Origin: Liminaster sp017519885
GTDB lineage: Bacteria > Bacteroidota > Bacteroidia > Bacteroidales > UBA3663
DNA: 64,000 nucleotides
Assembly (NCBI GenBank): GCA_017519885.1
Contig: JAFWRO010000021.1
Coordinates: 62,001 to 126,000, forward strand
Direction of reading: 5' to 3'
In this document: positions 1 to 7,611 of the stretch, piece after piece
Position numbering within the stretch: the stretch's first letter is position 1
How the letters are laid out: each line of letters begins with the position of its first letter
Notes under the pieces: model-generated
The model's database searches: none
Told to the model about the DNA's origin: nothing
What the model saw: the letters and a program-made list of their open reading frames with translations, nothing else
Position numbers and translations under genes: made by a program

Positions 1-789
1 CTGACGGTCGATGGTGAGACGGTTAGTGTTGTTCTTCGGGATTACCACCTCATAGCGAGGATAGCGTCCTTCGATGAGGGTGCAGATGAGCTCGTAGTCG
101 CCGAGCTGGAAACGTGCGCTCTTCGAATCGAAGCAGACGGTGCAGAGAAGCTGGTCCTTGGAGATGATGTTCTTGAGGAGGTTGGCAGGCTTCTTGGGCA
201 GGATGAAGCTGGACTCGAAGCCGGGCTCTGTGGTCTCGTTGATGAGACGGACGAGCTTCTTGGAGTCGGAGGCGACGAAGATGATTCGGTCGGCCTTGAT
301 GTCGAAGTAGATGCCGTTCATGACGGGACGGAGCTCGTCCTCGGCAGTGGCGAAGAGGGTGCTCTGGATGCCGTTGAGGAGGGCCTGGGCGTTGATGTCG
401 AACGAGCGGTAGTTTTCCTCGAGAGCCTTGACGCGCGGATATTCGTCGGCATTGCCGCCGATGAAGTTGTACTTGCCGTTGGCGTAGGAGACGATGACCT
501 CGTAGTTGCCGTTATCGACCTCGATGGAGAGCTGCTGCTGTGGCATCTCCTTGAGGGGGTCCATGATGGTCTTGGCGGGGACGACGAAAGCACCATTGCC
601 CTCGACGTCCTGGATGGCGATGGAGGTAATCATAGTGGTGCTGCCATCGCTGGCGGTGACTGTTAGCTTCTCCTCACTGACTTCGAAACGGAAATTGTCG
701 AGGATGGGCATTGGGTTCTTGCTGAGCAGCACGCGGCTGATGGCAGCCAGATGACTCATGAGGTCGGAACTGAGAACTTCGAATTTCAT
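1..789 (-). CDS. dnaN: DNA polymerase III subunit beta (sliding clamp), C-terminus cut by window edge
   Basis: The reverse-strand frame is open from the ATG at 789 to base 1, giving 263 codons. The N-terminus reads MKFEVLSSDLMSHLAAISRV, followed by clamp domain 1 (LSKNPMPILDNF, TASDGSTTM) and most of domain 2 (VMNGIYFDI, VASDSKKLV, ILPKKPANLL). Clamps are usually about 370 residues, so roughly the last 110, including most of domain 3, are outside the window. The protein forms the ring that tethers the replicative polymerase to DNA. The 185-bp region upstream holds a 7-nt AT repeat and an 11-bp inverted repeat. Identification is firm; the start is fixed by the canonical MKF opening. Confidence 0.95.
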   Translation of the reverse strand, partial: MKFEVLSSDLMSHLAAISRVLLSKNPMPILDNFRFEVSEEKLTVTASDGSTTMITSIAIQDVEGNGAFVVPAKTIMDPLKEMPQQQLSIEVDNGNYEVIVSYANGKYNFIGGNADEYPRVKALEENYRSFDINAQALLNGIQSTLFATAEDELRPVMNGIYFDIKADRIIFVASDSKKLVRLINETTEPGFESSFILPKKPANLLKNIISKDQLLCTVCFDSKSARFQLGDYELICTLIEGRYPRYEVVIPKNNTNRLTIDRQ

Positions 790-799
790 AGGGTATATG

Positions 800-830
800 A
801 ATTAACAATTAACAATTAACAAATAATAAT
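800..830 (-). repeat. AATTAAC 7-nt tandem repeat in dnaN leader
   Basis: Three head-to-tail AATTAAC units start at 800, 807 and 814 and run into AAATAATAATTG. They lie about 10 bp upstream of the dnaN start codon (minus strand). The same heptamer recurs at 3518, 55455 and 57458. Confidence 0.75.
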
Positions 831-856
831 TGTCTGTCTAGACATAATATAATTAT

Positions 857-902
857 CGGGCAAATATCGGTATTTTTTGCGAAAGTACCAAATATTTGCC
901 CG
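857..902. promoter_or_regulatory. 11-bp inverted repeat upstream of dnaN
   Basis: CGGGCAAATAT at 857-867 is the exact reverse complement of ATATTTGCCCG at 892-902, with a 24-bp spacer. It sits about 70-110 bp upstream of dnaN, where promoter and operator elements would lie. No perfect TAnnTTTG box is visible on the minus strand here; near matches overlap the repeat. A regulator-binding site is an inference. Confidence 0.45.
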
Positions 903-974
903 AAAAAATGCGAAATTTAGACGAAATTGTCCGAAAACCACCTATTTGAGTGATTCATCGACTGCTCATGGGGT

Positions 975-2414
975 TCAAATCGAGGCGATAATCTCCTTGA
1001 CGTAAGGCCAGAACTTGGCTACAGAAGAGATGGAAAGTTTCTCTTCGGGCGAGTGGATGGCTTCCATCGTGGGACCTACGCTGACCATGTCGAGCCAAGG
1101 ATACTTGGTGAGGAAGAGACCCGTCTCGAGACCGGCGTGGATGGCCATGGTCTCGGGCTCGCCGCCATAGACCTTGCGGTAGGCAGCCTCGGTGAGCTTC
1201 ACCATACGGCTGTTGGGGTTGGGAGCCCAACCGGGATAGCCCTGACCCTGGGTGACTTCGGCACCAGCGAGGTCGAAGACGGTCTTGACCATCTGGGCAA
1301 TCATACGCTTCTGGCTCTCGACGCTGGAGCGCTGGCTTGTCTCGACGCGGATAGTGCCTGGCTCGGAGATGCGGACAGAGGCAAGGTTGGTGGACGTCTC
1401 GACGAGACCTGGCATCGAGTGGCTCATGCCGATGACACCGTGAGGTGCTGCGATGAGCGCCTGGATGAGGCGGCAGGTCACGTTGGGGTCGATGACCTCA
1501 GCGGGAGCGTCGACGGTCTCGATGGACATCTTGAACGAAGGCTCAACACCAGCCACTTCGACTTCGACCATGGCAGCGAACTTGTTGAGGTCGGCTACGA
1601 GCTGGTCGCGACGTGCTGCGGGCACACCGATGACGGCGTAAGCCTCGCGGGCGATGGCGTTGCGGAGGTTGCCGCCACGGATGTCGGAGACGAGCAGACC
1701 GGGCTGGGTGGTGAGGAAGCGGGCGAGCACCTTGTTGGCATTGGCACGGCCGAGGTGGATGTCGCCACCCGAGTGGCCGCCGAGGAGACCGCCTACGCTG
1801 ACACGGGCGAAGTAGTAGTCGGCAGGAGTGGGCTGGGTGGTGTAGTGCCAGAGGGCAACGGTGTCCATGCCACCGGCGCAGCCGATGAAGATCTGATTCT
1901 CCTGTTCGGAATCGAGGTTGAGGAGGAGCTTGCCGGTCATGAAGCCTTCGCTGAGCATGTTGGCGCCAGTCATACCGGTCTCCTCGTCGTAGGTGCAGAG
2001 GAATTCGAGTGGACCGTGCTCGTAGGTCTTGTCGAGCATAGCAGCTAGGGCGAGGGCTACGCCAGCGCCGTCATCAGCGCCGAGGGTGGTGCCGTTGGCC
2101 TTCACCCAATCGCCGTCGATGCGTGTCTCGATGGGGTCGTTTTCGAAGTTGTGAATGATGTCGGAGTTCTTTTCGCACACCATGTCCATATGGGCCTGCA
2201 TAACGAGCGTCTCACGGTCCTCACGGCCTGGGGTGGCGGGACAGCTGACGAGGACGTTGCCGGTCTCATCGACCTTGCAGTCGAGGTTGTGCTCCTTGGC
2301 GAAGTTGACAAGCCATGCGCGGATCTTGCCTTCCTTCTTGCTCGGACGAGGCACCTTGGTGATGGCATCGAAGATTTCCCAAAAGATTCTTGGTTCAAGA
2401 TTCTTGATTTCCAT
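975..2414 (-). CDS. pepD: aminoacyl-histidine dipeptidase / beta-Ala-His dipeptidase, M20 family
   Basis: This 479-aa protein has the usual length for cytosolic PepD-type M20C metallopeptidases, which cleave Xaa-His and other dipeptides. Metal-site motifs are visible: MQAHMDMVCEK near residue 92 (metal His and Asp), LGADDGAGVALA near 137 (bridging Asp) and YDEETGMTGA near 167 (catalytic and metal Glu). The lid/dimerisation domain follows, with GGHSGGDIH near 214, and a C-terminal HAGLETGLF carries a likely metal His. No signal peptide is seen. The ATG at 2414 begins MEIKNLEPRIFWEIF, typical of the family. It is transcribed singly, divergent from the Skp operon. Confidence 0.93.
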   Translation of the reverse strand: MEIKNLEPRIFWEIFDAITKVPRPSKKEGKIRAWLVNFAKEHNLDCKVDETGNVLVSCPATPGREDRETLVMQAHMDMVCEKNSDIIHNFENDPIETRIDGDWVKANGTTLGADDGAGVALALAAMLDKTYEHGPLEFLCTYDEETGMTGANMLSEGFMTGKLLLNLDSEQENQIFIGCAGGMDTVALWHYTTQPTPADYYFARVSVGGLLGGHSGGDIHLGRANANKVLARFLTTQPGLLVSDIRGGNLRNAIAREAYAVIGVPAARRDQLVADLNKFAAMVEVEVAGVEPSFKMSIETVDAPAEVIDPNVTCRLIQALIAAPHGVIGMSHSMPGLVETSTNLASVRISEPGTIRVETSQRSSVESQKRMIAQMVKTVFDLAGAEVTQGQGYPGWAPNPNSRMVKLTEAAYRKVYGGEPETMAIHAGLETGLFLTKYPWLDMVSVGPTMEAIHSPEEKLSISSVAKFWPYVKEIIASI

Positions 2415-2565
2415 AGTTTGATTTGTTTTGAAAAATTAGTGGTTTTATGTCGTTTTTTGTTTCGTAAAAGTGCAAATCAGTAATAATAATTGTTAAAAGT
2501 GGTCAAGATGTATGACTTTTTCCTAAAATCGAGACCAAAAATGGTGGATTGTTTCGGAAATTTTG

Positions 2566-2573
2566 TATCTTTG
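2566..2573 (+). promoter_or_regulatory. Bacteroidetes -7 box for small membrane protein / Skp operon
   Basis: TATCTTTG followed by CAACCGC matches the Bacteroidetes TAnnTTTG box. Transcription would begin near 2580 and leave a ~60-nt leader before the ATG at 2644. The box rules out upstream in-frame starts such as the TTG at 2563. Confidence 0.7.
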
Positions 2574-2643
2574 CAACCGCTATTCGCGAAGTTTGAGGAG
2601 AAATTCCCCCTTTGAACTGTTTGCGGGTGCAAAGATAATAAAA

Positions 2644-2883
2644 ATGTGGCAAACTATTATCATTTCGGTCGGAATTCTTTTAATATCTTTTGTTTTTTTA
2701 GCAATTAAGGTATTATTTGTGAAAAATGGCACGTTTCCGAAGACGCATGTGAGCCAATCGAAGGCGATGCGCGACAAGGGAATCCACTGCGTGCAGACCC
2801 AGGATTACGAGGAACGCCACAAGCAGGGGCTCTATGCCGACGGCCAGATGCCCACTGGAAAACTACAAGAAGAAAATAAATAA
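2644..2883 (+). CDS. small conserved membrane protein, function unknown
   Basis: A 79-aa protein with one N-terminal membrane segment (MWQTIIISVGILLISFVFLA, residues 1-20) and a short polar tail. The tail holds GIHCVQTQD with a single Cys. A longer frame starts at TTG 2563, but that codon lies before the promoter box, so the ATG at 2644 is chosen. The gene ends 17 bp before the Skp-like gene and probably shares its transcript. I recognise the architecture from Bacteroidales neighbourhoods but cannot assign a function. Confidence 0.7.
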   Translation: MWQTIIISVGILLISFVFLAIKVLFVKNGTFPKTHVSQSKAMRDKGIHCVQTQDYEERHKQGLYADGQMPTGKLQEENK

Positions 2884-2900
2884 TAACTTTAATATTTTAT

Positions 2901-3515
2901 ATGAAAAAATTCTTTACTATCGCTTCTGCCCTGGTTTTGGCGGGAGTTCTCGCCGGAGGTATGACTTCCTGCGTTAAATCGAACAATGCCGATGCCGCCA
3001 AGGTAGCCGGCGGTACGCTCACCGAGGGTGAGTCATTGCCAATTGCCTTCATCCAGGCTGATTCGCTTTACAACAACTATCAGCTCCAGATTGACCTCAC
3101 CCAGGACCTTGTGAAGCAGAAGGCTCAGGCTGAGGACAAGATGAACAAGGAGATGGCCAAGTTCCAGAAGGAGTATCAGGACTTCATGCAGAAGGTTCAG
3201 ACCAACTCGTTCATCGGCGGCCAGTCGCGTATGGAATCCGAGCAGCGTCGTCTGCAGCAGAAGCAGGCTTCCATCGAGCAGCAGGCCAATGGCTTGCAGC
3301 AGGATCTCGCCCTGCTCCAGAGTCAGGCCTTTGACCGTGTGAACGATTCTATACAGGCTGTGCTGAAGGAGTACAACAAGGACAAGAACTTCGAAGTGAT
3401 CTACAGCAGCGTTCCCAACACGACCGTCTTCTTCGTGAAGGAGAAGTACGACATCACCCAGGATGTTCTCGACCTGCTCAACAAGCGCTATGCTGAGGGC
3501 AAGAAGAGCGAATAA
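2901..3515 (+). CDS. OmpH/Skp-family periplasmic chaperone-like lipoprotein
   Basis: A 204-aa protein. An N-terminal signal (KKFFTIASALVLAGVLAGG) is followed by a Cys at residue 24 in MTSC, so it may be a lipoprotein. The mature part has the Skp/OmpH pattern: a short strand (LPIAFIQADSLYNNY), a long helical coiled coil of about 100 residues rich in Gln, Glu and Lys (tentacles), and a closing strand plus helix (FEVIYSSVPNTTVFFV). Skp proteins hold unfolded outer-membrane proteins. It follows the small membrane protein and is closed by the terminator at 3574. The family call is firm; the lipid anchor is inferred. Confidence 0.85.
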   Translation: MKKFFTIASALVLAGVLAGGMTSCVKSNNADAAKVAGGTLTEGESLPIAFIQADSLYNNYQLQIDLTQDLVKQKAQAEDKMNKEMAKFQKEYQDFMQKVQTNSFIGGQSRMESEQRRLQQKQASIEQQANGLQQDLALLQSQAFDRVNDSIQAVLKEYNKDKNFEVIYSSVPNTTVFFVKEKYDITQDVLDLLNKRYAEGKKSE

Positions 3516-3517
3516 TC

Positions 3518-3549
3518 AATTAACAATTAATAATTAACAAATAACAATT
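3518..3549 (+). repeat. AATTAAC-type repeat after the Skp gene
   Basis: CAATTAACAATTAATAATTA and the following AACAAATAACAATTG form a degenerate 7-nt repeat between the Skp stop codon and the terminator. Unlike most such repeats in the window, it does not precede a start codon. Confidence 0.6.
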
Positions 3550-3573
3550 GTTGGTTGGTCACGAAATGATATA

Positions 3574-3612
3574 ATAAAGGCGTCGCGAATTGCGGCGCCT
3601 TTATTGTTTTTT
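3574..3612. terminator. bidirectional terminator between Skp and OmpA-like genes
   Basis: An AT-extended GC stem (AAAGGCG-C-CGC with loop GAATT and its complement ending GCGCCTTT) is followed by TATTGTTTTTT on the plus strand. It is flanked by A-rich sequence on the other side, so it can serve the two convergent genes. Confidence 0.75.
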
Positions 3613-3613
3613 A

Positions 3614-4465
3614 TCACTTCGTTTCGGGAGCTTCGTCGATGAGTTCGAGGAACTGGTCGAGCTTGGGAGTGATGATGATCTGCGTACGACGGTTGCGGGC
3701 GCGACCTGTCTCGGTGTCGTTCGATTCGAGCGGATTATACTCGCCACGACCGCCGGCAGTCAGACGACTGGGATTGACACCATATTGATTCTGGAGAGCC
3801 TGAACGACGCTGGATGCGCGGAGGCAGGAGAGGTCCCAGTTGTTGCGGATGTTCTCGCGGCTGATGGGCACATTGTCGGTGTTGCCTTCGATGAGCACCT
3901 CGTAGTCCTTGTAGTCGGTGATGATCTTGGCGATCTTGGCGAGGGTCTGTCCGGCCTTGTCGGAGATCTCATACGAGCCGGTGCGATAGAGCATGTTGTC
4001 GTTGAGTGAGATATAGACCACGCCTTTCAGTACCTGCACATCGACGTCCTTGAGCTCTTCCTTCGAAAGGGAACGGGTGAGGTTGTTGGTGAGGACGATG
4101 TTGAGCGAGTCGCTTTTCGACTTGGCGTCGGTAAGCTGCTTGATGTACTTGTTGGAAGCATTGATCTCATCGACAAGCTTGGAGATGTTGGTGCCCGACT
4201 GGTTGATGCTCTTGTCGAGCGACTGCTGCAGGGCGTTGAGCTGTTCGAGGAGTCGGGCATTGTTGGCACGTGCCTCGTCCAGACGCTCTTCGAGGCTCTT
4301 GCTGCCCGTCTCGCAGGAGGCGAGGGCAATCTTTGCATCGTTGAACTGACTTGTCAATAGGTCGTAATCATCGCGAAGTTCGTTGTACTTCTTCTGTGTA
4401 ACGCAACTGCTGCTGAGCAGGGCCACGGCTGCCAGAATGGCAGCTGACATTAGTTTCTGTTTCAT
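3614..4465 (-). CDS. OmpA-family lipoprotein (peptidoglycan-binding)
   Basis: A 283-aa protein. The signal peptide ends in the lipobox LSSSC (Cys ~21), giving an outer-membrane lipoprotein. Residues ~30-125 form a coiled coil with regularly spaced Leu. The C-terminal ~120 residues are an OmpA domain: YEVLIEGNTDNVPIS, NWDLSCLRASSVV, GGRGEYNPLESND and GRARNRRTQIIITP, the last carrying the Arg that binds diaminopimelate. It probably links outer membrane to peptidoglycan. It overlaps the upstream YihY gene by 4 bp (ATGA), so the two are probably translationally coupled. Confidence 0.9.
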   Translation of the reverse strand: MKQKLMSAAILAAVALLSSSCVTQKKYNELRDDYDLLTSQFNDAKIALASCETGSKSLEERLDEARANNARLLEQLNALQQSLDKSINQSGTNISKLVDEINASNKYIKQLTDAKSKSDSLNIVLTNNLTRSLSKEELKDVDVQVLKGVVYISLNDNMLYRTGSYEISDKAGQTLAKIAKIITDYKDYEVLIEGNTDNVPISRENIRNNWDLSCLRASSVVQALQNQYGVNPSRLTAGGRGEYNPLESNDTETGRARNRRTQIIITPKLDQFLELIDEAPETK

Positions 4466-5871
4466 TGTTTCTGATCGTTTATAGGAGTCTTTTGTCTCTT
4501 TTCTTTGACGAGTGTTGTGGTCAAAGGTTTAAAATGGTCGAGGTTGATGTCGCGCAGGAGGATTGACTGCCCCTGCTGGAGGGCTGCCTGGCGCATGGCT
4601 TCGCAAACCTTGTACTCCTTGGGGAAATATTTCGAATAGTTGATCTTCAGGAGGTTTTCGCCATTGGAAGCCAACAGGTCATAAAGGGCAGCGATGGTGA
4701 GTTTGTCGGTCTCGCGGCCTGGTATCCAGTTGTTGGGCATATGCTTGTCGGTGGGGTAGGCTTCGCGAATGACGTCGATGTCGGCGAGCTGGCGAATGAG
4801 ACTACCCGTCAGACGTGCGGGCAGTTTGAGCGCCTGACCGACCTCTTCGGTGGTAGGAGCAGGCTCCTCGTTGGCAAAGCGGTTGTAGATGTTGCCGGCA
4901 ACGAGGATGAGTAGGAAGTCACGATCGTGACGCGAGAGCATCTCCTCGACGTTCTCGAAGTTGTAGTTCTGGATGTTCTGCGAAGCGTAGGAAAGTTCGG
5001 CACCATAAAGGCAGATGATCCACGACATCTGAATCCACAGGAGGAGGAGGGGGAGGGCAGCAAACGAACCGTAGATGGCGTTGTACTTGCTGACCCAGAT
5101 CTGTCCGTGGATGTAGAGCCACTGGAAGAGGAGGAATGCCGTACCGGCAATAACGGCAGCTGCAAAGGCGTTGAGGAAACGCACCTTGCAGTTGGGGATG
5201 ACGATATAGATGAACGTCAGGAGCAGGATGGTGAAGACATAGGGGACACAGCTGAGGATGGTGAGCAGCGTCTGACTGAGCACGTAGTCGTACATGTCGG
5301 TCATGATGTAGGTCTGCAGGAAAAGCTGTGTGCCCGAACTGATGGCAAGGAAGGTGGGGACGAGGAAGATGATGCTGAGGTAGTCGGTGATGCGGCGTAA
5401 GGTGCTGCGTCCGTTCTTGACCTGCCAAATCCCGTTGAAGACGTCCTCGATGTTGCTGATGAGCGAATAGATGACCCAGAGGAGGAGGACGATGCCGATG
5501 CCGATGATGATGCTCGAAGTGGCGCGTTCGAGGTACTTTTCGGCAAAGCCGTTGATGTAGTTGATCACTTCGACTTGTCCGGGGAAGGCGTCGGTGATGA
5601 GGTTATAGAACATCTCCTGCATGCCGAAGCCTCGACCAATGCCGAGGGCAAGCGCCACGGTGGGGACGAGGGCAAGCAGGGTGTAGTAGGTGAGTGCCGA
5701 GGCACGTTCCATGATGCGATGAGCGAGGAAGAAGCGTATGGATAGATAGACCGCCTTGAAGATGTTCATGAGCCACAGGTAGGTGCCACGGACGTCTTCG
5801 TTCGTGTAACTCCAGATGTCGTGTTTCAGGAACCTCCAGAAAAGGCGGATGCGCCAGATGAAATCGCTCAT
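4462..5871 (-). CDS. YihY/BrkB-family inner-membrane protein
   Basis: A 469-aa protein. The first ~300 residues carry the YihY/UPF0761 fold: a membrane-apposed start (FFLAHRIMERASALTYYTLLALVPTVALALG) and about six hydrophobic segments up to LPLLLLWIQMSWIICLYGAELSYA. The C-terminal ~150 residues are soluble and include a winged-helix-like stretch (EEVGQALKLPARLTGSLIRQL). The family was once called RNase BN, but that activity belongs to another protein, so function is open; lipid transport has been proposed for relatives. It is the first gene of a pair with the OmpA-like lipoprotein. Confidence 0.85.
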   Translation of the reverse strand: MSDFIWRIRLFWRFLKHDIWSYTNEDVRGTYLWLMNIFKAVYLSIRFFLAHRIMERASALTYYTLLALVPTVALALGIGRGFGMQEMFYNLITDAFPGQVEVINYINGFAEKYLERATSSIIIGIGIVLLLWVIYSLISNIEDVFNGIWQVKNGRSTLRRITDYLSIIFLVPTFLAISSGTQLFLQTYIMTDMYDYVLSQTLLTILSCVPYVFTILLLTFIYIVIPNCKVRFLNAFAAAVIAGTAFLLFQWLYIHGQIWVSKYNAIYGSFAALPLLLLWIQMSWIICLYGAELSYASQNIQNYNFENVEEMLSRHDRDFLLILVAGNIYNRFANEEPAPTTEEVGQALKLPARLTGSLIRQLADIDVIREAYPTDKHMPNNWIPGRETDKLTIAALYDLLASNGENLLKINYSKYFPKEYKVCEAMRQAALQQGQSILLRDINLDHFKPLTTTLVKEKRQKTPINDQKQ

Positions 5872-5907
5872 GTTATGTTCTTATCACGAATTATCGAATT
5901 GTCGATT

Positions 5908-6789
5908 CTACTTCTTAAGTGCGATGGAGCCGCGACCGATCATGTTGCCATCGGCATAGATTTCGACACGATAGGTGCCGGCATCGAGGGCTTCGCCACG
6001 CTTGTAGAACATGGTGACGGGCGTCTCTTCGCCTCCGAACTCGATGGTCTTGCGGGCCGAATAATCGAGTTTGGTGTTCTCGTACTTGAACTTTCCGCTC
6101 TGCGCGTTGGTGAGCACCTCGTCGCTGGGACGCAGGATGCGCAGATAGACGTCCTTCTCGCCGGTCTGGGCGGTGACGTTGGCAGCGATGGTGAAGTTGA
6201 CCTGGAACTTGGCAAGCTTATCGACGCGATTGCGTTTCTCGACCTTATCCTTGCGGTCGAGGGCGGTAACAGAGACGTTGGTTGCCGAAAGTTGTGCAGC
6301 CACGGTGACCTGCTTTGTGAGGGTCTCGTTCTGCTGGCGCACCTGCTGGTTCTGCTGCTGCACGGTACGCATGTCGCTACGTATCTGCTGGTTTTCGGCC
6401 ACGAGGGCATCGTTGACCTTGTTGAGCGAATCGACCTGGGCGACATAATAGCGGAGGACGCCGCGCACCGTCTCGAGTTCCTTCTTGAGGGCAGCAATAC
6501 GACGGGCATCCTGGGCCTTGGTCTGACGCAGCTCCTCGACGAGGCGCTGGATCTTGATGCGCTGGTCCTCGAGCTTCTGTTCGAGCGAGTCATTGTTGAC
6601 CTGCAACTTGTAGCCTTCGTACTGGATGGCGAGCTGGGTGTATTCGTCTTCGAGTTGTTCCTTTTCGAGCGCAAAGCCCTCGGTGAGTTCGTCGATGGTC
6701 TGCTGCTGACGCCAGATGTAGTAGCCACCACCGGCCAGCAGGGCAAGCAGGACGATGGCAGCGGCAATGATAATAACCTTATTCTTCAT
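5908..6789 (-). CDS. membrane-anchored coiled-coil protein, Bacteroidales-conserved, function unknown
   Basis: A 293-aa protein. One N-terminal membrane helix (VIIIAAAIVLLALLAGGGYY) is followed by ~130 residues of coiled coil (EQLEDEYTQLAIQ through QQQNQQVRQQNETLTKQ). A beta-rich C-terminal domain of ~110 residues follows (FQVNFTIAANVTAQTGEKDV, LRILRPSDEVLTN, GTYRVEIYADG). The tail resembles a small beta-sandwich that might bind protein or glycan. A TAnnTTTG box lies at 6863-6856. I do not recognise a named family; the arrangement suggests an envelope scaffold. Confidence 0.75.
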   Translation of the reverse strand: MKNKVIIIAAAIVLLALLAGGGYYIWRQQQTIDELTEGFALEKEQLEDEYTQLAIQYEGYKLQVNNDSLEQKLEDQRIKIQRLVEELRQTKAQDARRIAALKKELETVRGVLRYYVAQVDSLNKVNDALVAENQQIRSDMRTVQQQNQQVRQQNETLTKQVTVAAQLSATNVSVTALDRKDKVEKRNRVDKLAKFQVNFTIAANVTAQTGEKDVYLRILRPSDEVLTNAQSGKFKYENTKLDYSARKTIEFGGEETPVTMFYKRGEALDAGTYRVEIYADGNMIGRGSIALKK

Positions 6790-6855
6790 AATTGTTTTTT
6801 GATGTTTTCGTATCTATGGGGCGTTTTGCGCCATGCGAAGGGCACAAATGCGGTG

Positions 6856-6863
6856 CAAAGGTA
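6856..6863 (-). promoter_or_regulatory. -7 promoter box for the coiled-coil gene
   Basis: Read on the minus strand, TACCTTTG followed by CACCGC matches TAnnTTTG. It lies 67 bp upstream of the ATG at 6789. Confidence 0.65.
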
Positions 6864-6957
6864 CGCATTTTTTGTGAAATACGGGCCAATTGACGCCAAC
6901 TTTTTTAAATATTGAAGATTTTTTTGTCTTTTGTTTGTTTTTATTCACAAAAAGCGC

Positions 6958-6965
6958 TATCTTTG
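6958..6965 (+). promoter_or_regulatory. -7 promoter box for PASTA-rluD-ddl operon
   Basis: TATCTTTG followed by CAGCG, with a TTTTTGTC stretch about 30 bp upstream. Transcription would start near 6972. The box therefore decides the PASTA start codon: frames opening before it cannot be translated from this promoter. Confidence 0.75.
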
Positions 6966-6996
6966 CAGCGTTATTTTATTTAAAATAGGTATAAAT

Positions 6997-7611
6997 TTGG
7001 CACAAGAAGAAAATAATGGCCGCAAGAGCCAATGGGGCTACTTCGGCAAAATGGTTGGACTATCGATAGTGGGCATCATTGTTGCCACGGTGGCTGTCCT
7101 GACATGTCTGTCGCTTTGGATGAACTCCTACACGCATCACAACGAGCGTGTCGAGGTTCCCCGTCTGGCAGGCCTCCCTGCTCCCGAAGCGGAGCGTATC
7201 CTTGAAAACGCCGGGCTCAAGTCGATGATCATCGATTCGGTGTATGCCGACATCACGCCGGGAGCCGTCGTGGAACAGTTGCCTACAGCAGGCCTTCCCG
7301 TCAAGAAGGGACGCATCGTCTATCTCACCATCAATGCCCTTGGTGTGCGCATGGTGAAGATGCAGGAAGTGCGCGAGGGCGGCAGTCGCCAGGCGCTTTC
7401 GACCCTGCGTTCGCTGGGATTCAAGGTCGATTCGATCAGGCAGGTGCCCTCGGAGATGCACGACCTGGTGCTCAGCGTCACCGTGGGTGACCAGGAGATG
7501 GTACCCGGCGCTGAATATCCCTACGGCACGCACGTCGTGGTTTCGGTGGGCAACAGCAAACTGGAACTTGAACCTGTGAACGAAGAAACCGAGGAGCAAT
7601 GGATGGAGTAA
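6997..7611 (+). CDS. PASTA-domain membrane protein
   Basis: About 204 aa from the TTG at 6997. It has a short cytoplasmic tail (AQEENNGRKSQWGYFGK), one membrane helix (VGLSIVGIIVATVAVLTCLS), then three extracytoplasmic PASTA-type repeats of ~65 residues (VEVPRLAGLPAPEAERILEN; VRMVKMQEVREGGSRQALST; and a third ending THVVVSVGNS). PASTA domains bind peptidoglycan fragments. The start is unusual: the only ATG in range (7048) would delete the whole cytoplasmic tail, and the promoter box at 6958 excludes the upstream TTG at 6931. It overlaps rluD by 13 bp and precedes ddl, a conserved Bacteroidales order. Confidence 0.85.
   Translation: MAQEENNGRKSQWGYFGKMVGLSIVGIIVATVAVLTCLSLWMNSYTHHNERVEVPRLAGLPAPEAERILENAGLKSMIIDSVYADITPGAVVEQLPTAGLPVKKGRIVYLTINALGVRMVKMQEVREGGSRQALSTLRSLGFKVDSIRQVPSEMHDLVLSVTVGDQEMVPGAEYPYGTHVVVSVGNSKLELEPVNEETEEQWME

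Noticed and set aside
1053..2048. 331-aa plus-strand ORF
   Set aside because: Antisense shadow of the pepD gene in a GC-rich region; rich in His, Asp and Gly with no recognisable domain.
5821..6915. 364-aa plus-strand ORF
   Set aside because: Antisense shadow of the coiled-coil gene; the coding strand has a promoter, a membrane anchor and coiled-coil pattern.
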